A stretch of DNA of 64,000 bases from Paenibacillus xylanexedens (GTDB lineage: Bacteria > Bacillota > Bacilli > Paenibacillales > Paenibacillaceae), in NCBI RefSeq assembly GCF_007676705.1, contig NZ_VEBF01000001.1:2108001-2172000 (forward strand). The letters are read 5' to 3'. Both the position numbers and the translations under genes were made by a program. The number at the start of each line of letters is the position of its first letter. The stretch's first letter is position 1. The notes beneath the pieces were generated by a model, which was not told the DNA's origin, made no database searches, and was given only the letters and a program-made list of their open reading frames with translations. Below, piece by piece: positions 9,441 through 16,896 of this stretch.

Positions 9441-9487
9441 ATTCCTGTAATTTCTTGTCGTACTATGTTAGATTATCCATTGGAATA
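9441..9487 (+). promoter_or_regulatory. Conserved upstream region shared with the paralog at 27606-27652
   Basis: This 47-bp block (ATTCCTGTAATTTCT ... TATGTTAGATTATCCA-TGGAATA) recurs with about six mismatches and no gaps upstream of the paralogous secreted protein gene. Each block lies some 27-33 bp before the start codon. It includes the imperfect palindrome TTATCCATTGGAATA, which could be an operator. Because the flanking sequence has diverged, the block probably holds the promoter and a regulator site. Confidence 0.6.
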
Positions 9488-9519
9488 AAATCACATCTAT
9501 AGATAGGGGAAATTATAAC

Positions 9520-10098
9520 GTGAAAAAGTCTTGGATTTTATCATTTATTATGAGTTTTGTCTTGCTTGGCGGGGTATTTGCACCTGCAGGGTCCTATGCC
9601 TCTGCTGCGGATGACTCAACCACTACATATTCGGAAGACGAATACTATGAAGTTGACACGACAGAAGAAGAACCGGAACTTACAGCAGAGGAAGCAGAAT
9701 TCCTGGACTATCTGGATGCATTGACTACTCCTGCCGTTTACGAGAAGAAAGCATTGGATGCAGTAGGTGGCAGTACGTACATTACATCTTCCAATCGCAA
9801 ATCCTTCTATCTGAAACTGAACAATACAGCCATCCCTAACTACACCAAGTATGTTTCCATGCTGAAACAGATCAAACCGGAGAACGCTGAACTGAAAAAA
9901 ATCCATGCCAAACTGATCAAAGGCAGCTATGCTCAGCTTGAAGGATATCAATTGTTCAAAAAGTCTGTTGCCAAAACGAAAGTAAACAGCAATCTCCTTA
10001 AACAAGGTAATGACAAGATTGCAACAGGAATCAAAAGCATCCAACAATATCATGCTGAAATCAAAGCCTACGGCGAAAAACTCGGCTACCAAATGTAA
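9520..10098 (+). CDS. Small secreted protein of unknown function (paralog 1)
   Basis: 192 residues from a GTG start preceded by AGGGGAA. The N terminus KKSWILSFIMSFVLLGGVFAPAGSYASA is a signal peptide with AxA cleavage near residue 29. An acidic, low-complexity stretch (residues 32-62) follows, then a mixed helical domain with NRKSFYLKLNNTAIPNYTKY and KQIKPENAELKKIHAKLIK. The latter half is strongly similar to the protein at 27679-28212. I do not recognise a named family. The paralog lacks most of the acidic insert. It is monocistronic, with the conserved upstream block at 9441-9487, and is probably exported and helical. Confidence 0.85.
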   Translation: MKKSWILSFIMSFVLLGGVFAPAGSYASAADDSTTTYSEDEYYEVDTTEEEPELTAEEAEFLDYLDALTTPAVYEKKALDAVGGSTYITSSNRKSFYLKLNNTAIPNYTKYVSMLKQIKPENAELKKIHAKLIKGSYAQLEGYQLFKKSVAKTKVNSNLLKQGNDKIATGIKSIQQYHAEIKAYGEKLGYQM

Positions 10099-10232
10099 AA
10101 CAGCCACACATGTATAACGTCAGATTGCACTCCTTCTGGCGTTCACCGTGTGAATGGAATCACCACTTTATCCTTTTTAAATAATTTTGAAATTTAAGAA
10201 AAAAAAGTGTTTTCTTTTGCTGAGTTAGTTCG

Positions 10233-10249
10233 TATAATAGCACTATAAT
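10233..10249 (+). promoter_or_regulatory. Promoter of the CDase gene (two TATAAT boxes)
   Basis: TATAAT occurs at 10233-10238 and again at 10244-10249, immediately before the leader RNA motif. The first has a poor -35 (TTTTCT at 10210, 17-bp spacing). Which box is used cannot be told from sequence. Confidence 0.5.
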
Positions 10250-10250
10250 C

Positions 10251-10309
10251 AAAAGGCTATGCTGCCGAAAGGTACAACCTCGTGAACAATTGAGGTTGTG
10301 CCTTTTTTG
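10251..10309 (+). ncRNA. Structured 5' leader with terminator, copy 1 of a three-member motif
   Basis: Contains GGCUAUGCU (10255-10263), a tiny CC-GAAA-GG hairpin, then GGUACAACCUC (10271-10281) pairing with GAGGUUGU (10292-10299) and continuing through AAAGG/CCUUU into a U tract, so it is a complete intrinsic terminator. AAAAGGC at 10251 could instead pair with GCCUUUU, giving an alternative fold. The same block order occurs at 16701-16772 (+) and 16501-16562 (-). A transcription-attenuating riboswitch-like element is inferred; I cannot match it to a class I know. Confidence 0.6.
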
Positions 10310-10353
10310 CGTTTAATGGCCGCATTTATCTGAATTTCATCATCTAATGAGGA

Positions 10354-12135
10354 GTGATTCACATGATTCTTGAAGCCGTTTACCATCGCCCAAAACTCAA
10401 TTGGTCTTATGCTTATGACCGCTCGACCATGCACCTCCGACTTCGGTCCAAACGCGGGGACCTGGATGCGGTGATTGCCATTACCGGTGACAAATATGCC
10501 TGGGATCGGACGATCACACATATCCCTATGCACATCTTTGCCCGGGACGAAATGTTCGATTATTGGGAAGCCGAGACTTCACCTCCCTATCGCAGATTGC
10601 GGTATGGTTTCCAATTGATTCAGGGAGAGGAATCGGTCTGGATGACGGAGCGCGGATTCGAGCAGGCGCTGCCTGATCATCCACTTGAATTCTTTGATTT
10701 TCCATTTATGAATCCAGTCGACATTTTTGAACCGCCTGCCTGGGTTAAGGACGCCGTGTTTTATCAGATTTTCCCTGAACGTTATGCCAATGGTGATCCC
10801 TCCATCAGTCCCAAAAATGCTGAACCCTGGGGAGGAGAGCCTACACCGGTGAACTTCTTCGGCGGCGACCTCCAAGGTGTGCTGGATCATCTGGATCATA
10901 TAAGCCAGCTTGGCATCAATGCCATCTATTTCTGTCCGCTGTTCGAGGCCACGACGAATCACAAATACAATACAGGCGATTACATGAAAGTTGATCCTCA
11001 CTTTGGAACCAATGAACAGTTCAAGTCCTTTGTGGATACCTGTCATCAGCGTGGTATACGCGTTGTCCTGGATGCAGTATTCAATCATTCCGGCAGAGAG
11101 TTCCCTCCTTTTGTCGATGTCATGAAGAATGGAGCCTCTTCCCCCTACGCAGACTGGTTCTATATCAAAGACTGGCCGCCACGTGTGGAGGATGGTATAC
11201 CGACTTATGATACCTTTGCCTTTGAACCTCTCATGCCGAAGCTAAATACGGAACACCCTGAAGTGAAGGCATATCTGCTGGAGGTAGGACGTTTCTGGAT
11301 TGAGGAGATGGACATTGACGGATGGAGGCTCGATGTAGCCAACGAGGTGGATCATCAGTTCTGGCGCGAATTCCGTCAGACGGTAAAAGCCATCAAGCCC
11401 GACGCCTACCTGCTCGGTGAGATCTGGCATGATTCGCTCATGTGGCTTCAGGGAGACCAGTTCGATGCCGTGATGAATTACCCTTTTACCAATTCGGTAT
11501 TGGACTATACGGTGCATGGCAAGCTCGATGGACTTGGATTCGCAAATGAGATCGGCAAACTGCTTGCAGCCTATTCACAGCCTGTAACGGAAGCCGCCTT
11601 CAATCTGCTCGGAAGTCATGATACACCCAGACTGCTGTCCTTGTGTGATGGAGATGAGCGCAAGATGAAGCTTGCCGTTACGTTACTACTTACGTATCCA
11701 GGCGTGCCATGTATCTATTATGGAGACGAAGTGGGACTTGATGGGGGATATGATCCGGGTTGCCGCAAGTGTATGGAGTGGGATGAGACCAAGCAGAATC
11801 GTGAGCTTCTGGAATTCTTCACCCATACCATTGCCCTTCGTAAAGAGCACCCTGCTCTACGCAGCACGGAACTGAAGATCGTATATGCGAAAGCCGGAGA
11901 TCCCTGTCTTGCCATCGAACGATTGGATTCGAATTCGGGCGAGCGTATGCTTCTTGTACTTAATGCTGGTGATGAACCATGCACCCTTGAACTCCCCTTG
12001 GGAGATCGTAACATCTGGCGGAATCTGTTCACATCAAACGCCGTGCAAGCTCGGCAAAATAAACTGACTCTCGATCTGGAAGCATACGGATTCTCCTTAC
12101 TGCAAATGGAGATCAAACAACCTGCGAAAGCCTGA
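10354..12135 (+). CDS. GH13 cyclomaltodextrinase / neopullulanase, intracellular
   Basis: 593 residues, no signal peptide. The N-terminal ~125 residues (MILEAVYHRPKLNWSYAYD ...) form the CBM34-like domain typical of cyclomaltodextrinase, maltogenic amylase and neopullulanase. WVKDAVFYQIFPERYANGD opens the catalytic barrel. The triad is Asp327 (GWRLDV), Glu356 (LLGEIW) and Asp423 (GSHD). Expected activity is hydrolysis of cyclodextrins and linear maltodextrins (and pullulan to panose) in the cytosol. With the CGTase at 16897 and the ABC importer at 20581-24099 it completes a cyclodextrin pathway. The start ATG follows GAGGAG with good spacing. The gene is preceded by a leader RNA with terminator. 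Confidence 0.93.
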   Translation: MIHMILEAVYHRPKLNWSYAYDRSTMHLRLRSKRGDLDAVIAITGDKYAWDRTITHIPMHIFARDEMFDYWEAETSPPYRRLRYGFQLIQGEESVWMTERGFEQALPDHPLEFFDFPFMNPVDIFEPPAWVKDAVFYQIFPERYANGDPSISPKNAEPWGGEPTPVNFFGGDLQGVLDHLDHISQLGINAIYFCPLFEATTNHKYNTGDYMKVDPHFGTNEQFKSFVDTCHQRGIRVVLDAVFNHSGREFPPFVDVMKNGASSPYADWFYIKDWPPRVEDGIPTYDTFAFEPLMPKLNTEHPEVKAYLLEVGRFWIEEMDIDGWRLDVANEVDHQFWREFRQTVKAIKPDAYLLGEIWHDSLMWLQGDQFDAVMNYPFTNSVLDYTVHGKLDGLGFANEIGKLLAAYSQPVTEAAFNLLGSHDTPRLLSLCDGDERKMKLAVTLLLTYPGVPCIYYGDEVGLDGGYDPGCRKCMEWDETKQNRELLEFFTHTIALRKEHPALRSTELKIVYAKAGDPCLAIERLDSNSGERMLLVLNAGDEPCTLELPLGDRNIWRNLFTSNAVQARQNKLTLDLEAYGFSLLQMEIKQPAKA

Positions 12136-12163
12136 TATGAATACGGCTAACAAGGGAATATAA

Positions 12164-12219
12164 CTCCAAAGAGGCTGTCTCCTAGGTCATATTGACGACC
12201 AGGGACAGCCTATTTGGAG
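12164..12219. terminator. Long inverted repeat between convergent genes
   Basis: CTCCAAAGAGGCTGTC and GGACAGCCTATTTGGAG pair with one or two mismatches, extended by GGTC/GACC inside. It lies midway between the stop codons of the GH13 gene (12135) and the ligase gene (12244), so it may terminate both. There is no clear U tract on either side. Confidence 0.5.
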
Positions 12220-12243
12220 TCTTACAAGTATTGATGCGGTTCT

Positions 12244-13659
12244 CTACTCTCCAGCCTGATGTTCAGTGGTGGCCGCGACCTCTTCCCCAGACGAGGAGAA
12301 AGGCACCGGAATCATCGGTTTTCGTATTTTCTTCATTCTCGAATTTACGAGCACCTCTTGTGTAATCACGATTTTCTGCGGGATTTTGTATGAAGGCAGC
12401 TTGTCCCGACAATATGCCCAGATGGATCGCCGCAGATCTGTAAGAGTACACTCTGTAGCCAGTCGTACGGTCACCTTCACCCTCTGACCAGTGATACCGC
12501 TCTGATCTCCCGAAACGACCGCTGCTTCTATACATTCCATCTGTTCCAGAACACCTTCAACTTCGGCAGGATACACTTTCCGTCCACCCACATTAATGAT
12601 CTCGGAACGACGTCCCAGAATACGAATGTATCCCTGCTCCAGCACGGCTTCATCGCCTGTACGCAACCACCCGTCCTCTGTAAAAGGGGATGGTGCATTC
12701 AGATAACCGATCATCGCGGTTTCCGTATAGATCTGCAATTCTCCTTCCACGACCCGGCACTTGACCCCATCATCTTGAATGGAGAATAGTAACGAACCTG
12801 GCTCTTTGGAGCGGGTCGGCAGAATGCCAAGTTCAGACATGCCATAGGCTTGTATCGTCCTTAGTTGGGGAAATTTCCGGTTCCAGGCTGTCAGAACAGC
12901 TTCTGGCATCACTTCCGATCCGTACGACACCACTTCGAGACTGGACAGATCGTACCCCTCATCATTTCTGCCCAGCAGCAACAGATTCATGAATGTTGGG
13001 GAGACTGGCAGGGCCTGCACACGAAACTTCTCAATCGTCCGGCACACTACTTCAGGTGATCGATCCGCAATGATACAGAGACAACCCCCACTGGACAGGG
13101 TCTGTAACATGGTATTTACACCGCCGATATGATCAAACATCATGAATGGAATCGTTCGCAAAGGCCGAACCTGTCGCCGATAACCGTGTAATAGCCGGTC
13201 TGCACGATGAACAGTCGCCTTGCTTACTCCGGTTGATCCAGACGAAAAGAGTACCAGTCCCCCTACGCCTTCCTGTTCAAGTGACGATAACAACAAAGGA
13301 ACTTCTCCAGAGGAGTCACACGTTTGCCGAATGCGCAACTTGCCTTCTTCAACACCCAAACGCCACTTCACTTGTGCCAGCAGGATGTATTCCTGTCGTT
13401 TGACTTCAACCAGATACCGATCCATCGGAAGCACGATACAACCTTGTCCGAGCAAAGCAATCAAAGCTGCCGCGGCATAAGGGGAATAGTCTTCCTCCAG
13501 CGTGACGAGTTGCCCTGTCAGCCCTTCTGCCTTAATCCACGCACTCATGATGCCAACCTGTTCCAGCAACCAACGGTAGCTGTACTCCCGATCCTTCCAG
13601 ATCAGCGCAGGATGCTCTCCCTGTTCTGCGAATCGCTCAAGCAAGAATTGGTTCACCAT
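12244..13659 (-). CDS. AMP-forming acyl/aminoacyl ligase (ANL superfamily)
   Basis: 471 residues, slightly short for the family. LVLFSSGSTGVSKATVHR is the P-loop (core A3), YGMSELG is A5, GYLNAPSPFTEDGWLRTGD is A7, ILGRRSEIINVGGRKVYPAEVE is A8, and RMKKIRKP near the C terminus carries the catalytic lysine (A10). It activates a carboxylic acid as acyl-AMP and loads it on a thiol. The carrier is probably the ACP domain encoded by the preceding gene, whose stop overlaps this start by 7 bp (ATGGTGA). The first ~135 residues are divergent, so the substrate cannot be read. Third gene of the operon. Confidence 0.88.
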   Translation of the reverse strand: MVNQFLLERFAEQGEHPALIWKDREYSYRWLLEQVGIMSAWIKAEGLTGQLVTLEEDYSPYAAAALIALLGQGCIVLPMDRYLVEVKRQEYILLAQVKWRLGVEEGKLRIRQTCDSSGEVPLLLSSLEQEGVGGLVLFSSGSTGVSKATVHRADRLLHGYRRQVRPLRTIPFMMFDHIGGVNTMLQTLSSGGCLCIIADRSPEVVCRTIEKFRVQALPVSPTFMNLLLLGRNDEGYDLSSLEVVSYGSEVMPEAVLTAWNRKFPQLRTIQAYGMSELGILPTRSKEPGSLLFSIQDDGVKCRVVEGELQIYTETAMIGYLNAPSPFTEDGWLRTGDEAVLEQGYIRILGRRSEIINVGGRKVYPAEVEGVLEQMECIEAAVVSGDQSGITGQRVKVTVRLATECTLTDLRRSIWAYCRDKLPSYKIPQKIVITQEVLVNSRMKKIRKPMIPVPFSSSGEEVAATTEHQAGE

Positions 13660-15071
13660 CCTGTATCCTCCTCACGGGCAGGCGACCATTGCTGTGCGAG
13701 ATAATCAACCAGGGAACCTACGGTCTGATAGGGGCTTTCCGGCAAAGAAGCAGCTGCCATCTCCGCCAGAGCGGCTCCCATACCCGTACCCCATCGATCT
13801 TCAATTCCCTGCTCTACTACTGCAAGCAATGACACGAGTTCGAGCGAATCCAATTGCCCACTTCGTCCGTACAGCGGAACGTTACCACCCTCACCAAGTG
13901 GAATCGATGTATTATGGTATGCATTCAACTCCTGGCAACTATCTAACACGATTCGGAGCAAAGCCTCCCTGTGTTCTTGTCCAATCATCGGCACGGTCTG
14001 ACGTTGGAAGCAATCTGCCTGAGGTATGGACTGTCGAAGTGACTCATACCATTGCCATTCATCGGTAACCAACATTTTAATTACACCTGTTAGCTGTACT
14101 TTCCACTGCTCACGCTGCTTCATCCGACTGACCTGAAGCCTATGATATGCCTTCTCCCACCGGATGATAATTTCGCTAAATTCTCTCGCATATCGATCAA
14201 GAGGAGAACCTAGCCATAAGGCAGACTCCTCAAGCAAATCCCGGAGGAAATATCGGCTCCACCGCATATCAAACAGCAGACCGGATATCAGCATTTCATT
14301 GCCCTGCTCCCCTTCATTCGCCTCATGCAGTGCATGTAACAGTTGCAGCGATACCGCATGTCCAAAATAATAATTGCGCTCTCCTTGTGTAATCGTCCTG
14401 CCTGCCAGAAATTCTTCAATCTGTGTTGTCAGCGCCTGGGTCAACATCTCGCGATAACCCGCTAAGTCCAGTTTCACAGTCGCCCGAATGTCCATGGTGC
14501 CATACGTCCGAAGTTCTTCTTTGCGCTTGGCCTGTGCAAGCTCGGGGATGCTTTGGTTACCTTTCCAGAAGTCATGAAAGGCCGCTTGAGCAACCTTCCC
14601 CATATATTTGGAGGGAACGGGATCATAGACATGGACATGCTCATCTTCCATACCATACACGGCAATCCAATGGTCTACCAGATGCAGTCGGGAGCCTTGC
14701 TTCACGTGTTTGCGAATGTACTGGGGATTCTGATAATCCTCACAGTAAGGCAGATGATAACTGGTTCCTGTAGCCAAAAAAAGCCCACCTTCGCCGATAT
14801 GCTGCCGGATCAGCGTCTTCCCCTCTTCGAAGCTGCACAGCTCCCGCTGACCATACATCTCCCAGATCGGTTCTACATAATCGAGCTTGTGAAAATAAGG
14901 CTTCACCAGTCCGTTATCCCCGCACGAAGGAAGGCTGTACAATCGACTTGCCGCTAGCAGTGCCAGACTTGTGATGGATCCTTGCCGCTGGAGCACTTCA
15001 TGAATCAGAGGAAAATTGCAGGGATAATAATAGGGAATGTCCAGCACCGGAGCGAATGAGTGAATGATCAT
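13653..15071 (-). CDS. BtrH-like acyltransferase fused to a C-terminal acyl carrier protein domain
   Basis: Start set at ATG 15071: it follows AGGAGG, overlaps the esterase stop as ATGA, and gives 472 residues beginning MIIHSFAPVLDIPYYYPCN. The N-terminal ~150 residues (including GGLFLATGTSYHLPYC and LVDHWIAVYGMEDEHVHVYDP) resemble the BtrH N-terminal domain, a cysteine-peptidase-like fold used in butirosin synthesis to transfer an acyl group from an ACP to an aminoglycoside. The last ~80 residues look like a phosphopantetheine carrier domain: GQLDSLELVSLLAVVEQ with candidate attachment Ser409, and a closing helix SPYQTVGSLVDYLAQQW. The middle is helical and unassigned. The BtrH assignment rests on pattern resemblance. 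Confidence 0.7.
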   Translation of the reverse strand: MIIHSFAPVLDIPYYYPCNFPLIHEVLQRQGSITSLALLAASRLYSLPSCGDNGLVKPYFHKLDYVEPIWEMYGQRELCSFEEGKTLIRQHIGEGGLFLATGTSYHLPYCEDYQNPQYIRKHVKQGSRLHLVDHWIAVYGMEDEHVHVYDPVPSKYMGKVAQAAFHDFWKGNQSIPELAQAKRKEELRTYGTMDIRATVKLDLAGYREMLTQALTTQIEEFLAGRTITQGERNYYFGHAVSLQLLHALHEANEGEQGNEMLISGLLFDMRWSRYFLRDLLEESALWLGSPLDRYAREFSEIIIRWEKAYHRLQVSRMKQREQWKVQLTGVIKMLVTDEWQWYESLRQSIPQADCFQRQTVPMIGQEHREALLRIVLDSCQELNAYHNTSIPLGEGGNVPLYGRSGQLDSLELVSLLAVVEQGIEDRWGTGMGAALAEMAAASLPESPYQTVGSLVDYLAQQWSPAREEDTGW

Positions 15072-16447
15072 TTTTGGCCTCCTGTTCCCATTTTGGCAGA
15101 CGTACTGCCCCATGACTGGATTTGGTAATGCACAGACATATCATCTGCTGCTCGAAATACCCGATTGGCAATAGGCTTGCCATCCACATTAGTCTCAAAA
15201 CGCCGGAAACCACGTGTAAACCGGAAGGAGAACCCACTATCGCGCGGGACTCGGTAACAACCTTCATATCGACCTTTACCGGAACGAACCAGTTTCATGC
15301 CCATGCCGCCATATATCGTTTCCTCCGAATCTTCATCGGGAGCTACTTCTGCACGAATGCACACCTCTACGTGCGTAGACAATTCAGGAATGACCGTATA
15401 GATGCGTGTAGTAGACAGTTCCCCCACAGTCAGAGTGATGGATGCACTTCCAATACCGACCGGAATTAACTCTCCACTCGCAAGAACCTGAAGTACATCC
15501 GGGGCACTCGATGTATAGTTTCCTTGCAACAGACTCTGGACCAATCCGCTTTCGTAATGAATACGTGCATTAATGCAGACATTCATTCCACCCTGTAGCC
15601 CGATGACATCCCTACCAAGCAGTTCGAGCGAAGATGGCTTACCCACGTGACCGAACATGTACAGTAACGGGAGGTGAACGCGTGCTCCCCAGTCGCCTTC
15701 CTGGTGACATGCATTCGGCTGTTCGAGAAATGCCAACTCCTCACCCGACCTGACTCCCCGTTCATGCAATTGATGAGCCACCCTTCTGACCTGGGAGGGC
15801 AGAAACAAACCTTCCGTATCTCCAATATCCATCCACATTCGAACGGCGGGTACCTCCTCTGGCAGACGGTACATGTTTTCTTCCAACAGTCCGCTATCCG
15901 ACGTTTCGTCCAGCTGCACATCCACATAGAATGGAGACATCATGATCAGTTTTCCGAAAACATCCGGATTTCGCATCCCCATGTGCAAGGTACAAAGTGC
16001 CGCGGCAGATGAACCCAACAGCCCGGTATTCGACTTGTCCGGCAGTGTACGGTAACGATGATCAATGAGCGGTTTAAGCTCATGAATGATGAAATGTTCA
16101 TAGGCGATGCCTGAGCACCCCACACTCACGGCCTCTCTCTCAGGAGCGATGAAGTGGTAGAATTCGTTGTGCGTGACTGGACGGACATGCGCAATACCGA
16201 CAATAATCAGTGATTCAACCTGCCCGGAGGCAATAAGACCGTCCGCTGCCTGATCCATATTCCACGTTTCATTGCCTGGCCCAGATGGACCAAAAGCCCG
16301 TTGCCCTGCATGAACGTACAGCACAGGATACTGCCGGTCTGTCTGCTCATGGTAACCTGGCGGGAGGTACACATAGATGTTGCGAATATTGCCGAGCTGC
16401 GAGGCCTGAACGCCTTCCAAACATTCAATGACAGAATGGGTACTCAA
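15068..16447 (-). CDS. Esterase-D-like alpha/beta hydrolase with starch-binding-like C-terminal domain
   Basis: 459 residues. Residues 15-260 match putative esterases (PF00756; Fes, IroE, EstD): NIYVYLPPGYH, the nucleophile elbow GSSAA (Ser147), and likely acid and base Asp210 (DIGDTEG) and His248 (CHQEGDW). A C-terminal region (about 355-450) contains FSFRFTRGFRRFETNVDGK followed by PIANR. This resembles the FKFTRGxW..VE..xxGxxxxNR pattern of CBM20/48-type carbohydrate-binding domains. No signal peptide, so it is cytoplasmic. First gene of the operon with the BtrH-ACP and ligase genes. Hydrolysis of an ester on a sugar or oligosaccharide is an inference. Confidence 0.82.
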   Translation of the reverse strand: MSTHSVIECLEGVQASQLGNIRNIYVYLPPGYHEQTDRQYPVLYVHAGQRAFGPSGPGNETWNMDQAADGLIASGQVESLIIVGIAHVRPVTHNEFYHFIAPEREAVSVGCSGIAYEHFIIHELKPLIDHRYRTLPDKSNTGLLGSSAAALCTLHMGMRNPDVFGKLIMMSPFYVDVQLDETSDSGLLEENMYRLPEEVPAVRMWMDIGDTEGLFLPSQVRRVAHQLHERGVRSGEELAFLEQPNACHQEGDWGARVHLPLLYMFGHVGKPSSLELLGRDVIGLQGGMNVCINARIHYESGLVQSLLQGNYTSSAPDVLQVLASGELIPVGIGSASITLTVGELSTTRIYTVIPELSTHVEVCIRAEVAPDEDSEETIYGGMGMKLVRSGKGRYEGCYRVPRDSGFSFRFTRGFRRFETNVDGKPIANRVFRAADDMSVHYQIQSWGSTSAKMGTGGQK

Positions 16448-16500
16448 CTGATCATCAACCGCCTTTCTTCTCCCGATTCGACTGCATCATAGACAAATAA

Positions 16501-16562
16501 CCCCGCCTCAGAAGAGACGGGGTTGTCCCAGAACACGTGAATGTCCCTGGAATACATAGCCC
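16501..16562 (-). ncRNA. Structured 5' leader, copy 3, upstream of the esterase operon
   Basis: Read on the minus strand: GGCUAUGUA (16561-16553), a hairpin CCAGGGACA/UGUUCUGG, then GGGACAACCCC (16529-16519) pairing as AACCCCG/CGGGGUU and followed by AUUUGUC. Order and core bases match the copies at 10251 and 16701. Unlike copy 1, the terminal stem lacks a strong U run. A TATAAG box lies directly before it at 16563-16568. It ends about 50 nt before the esterase start. Confidence 0.55.
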
Positions 16563-16649
16563 TTATATTGTGAATCTGCGAATAGTTTAAATCCCCGGAC
16601 ATGCTTTTGTAAACATAAAAATAGAAAATAAATGCTCTCAAAAAAGTTA

Positions 16650-16678
16650 TTGACATAAGATCCAATATTTCTTACGAT
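16650..16678 (+). promoter_or_regulatory. Sigma-A promoter of the CGTase gene
   Basis: TTGACA (16650-16655) and TACGAT (16673-16678) with 17-bp spacing. The predicted transcript starts near 16685 and carries the leader motif, giving an untranslated leader of about 210 nt before the CGTase start. Confidence 0.75.
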
Positions 16679-16700
16679 AGCGTTGTGATCATAACTCGAG

Positions 16701-16772
16701 GGCCATGCTTTTAAACCAGAGCGGTTTAGGACAACCCCGGTAACTCCCGAAGGAGATACCGGGGTTGTTGGC
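16701..16772 (+). ncRNA. Structured 5' leader, copy 2, upstream of the CGTase
   Basis: GGCCAUGCU (16701-16709), hairpin AAACC(AGAGC)GGUUU (16713-16727), AGGACAACCCC (16728-16738), then a 12-bp stem ACAACCCCGGUA/UACCGGGGUUGU (16731-16742/16757-16768) followed by UGGC, which can pair with GCCA of the first block. No U tract follows, so this copy is not an intrinsic terminator. The same core is found at 10251 (+) and 16562 (-). Confidence 0.6.
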
Positions 16773-16822
16773 GTGTCAAAAGGAGGGAAGTCTGCAATCC
16801 ACTGCATATCATCCCGTTGTAT

Positions 16823-16836
16823 TGAAAGCGCTATTA
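16823..16836 (+). promoter_or_regulatory. cre-like (CcpA/LacI-family) operator
   Basis: TGAAAGCGCTATTA matches the cre consensus TGWNANCGNTNWCA at all but one fixed position. It lies about 140 bp downstream of the predicted transcription start and 60 bp before the CGTase start, a roadblock position for catabolite repression. The LacI-type regulator at 24546 is another candidate binder. Confidence 0.6.
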
Positions 16837-16896
16837 TTCAAGAGCTAGGTTGGTTGTTTATCTAAACTACGACATTCACGAGAAGGGTGGATTACT

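Noticed and set aside
16501..16772. Leader RNAs as T-box, c-di-GMP-I or ZTP riboswitch
   Set aside because: None of the diagnostic conserved bases of those classes are present; the copies match each other but no class I can recall.
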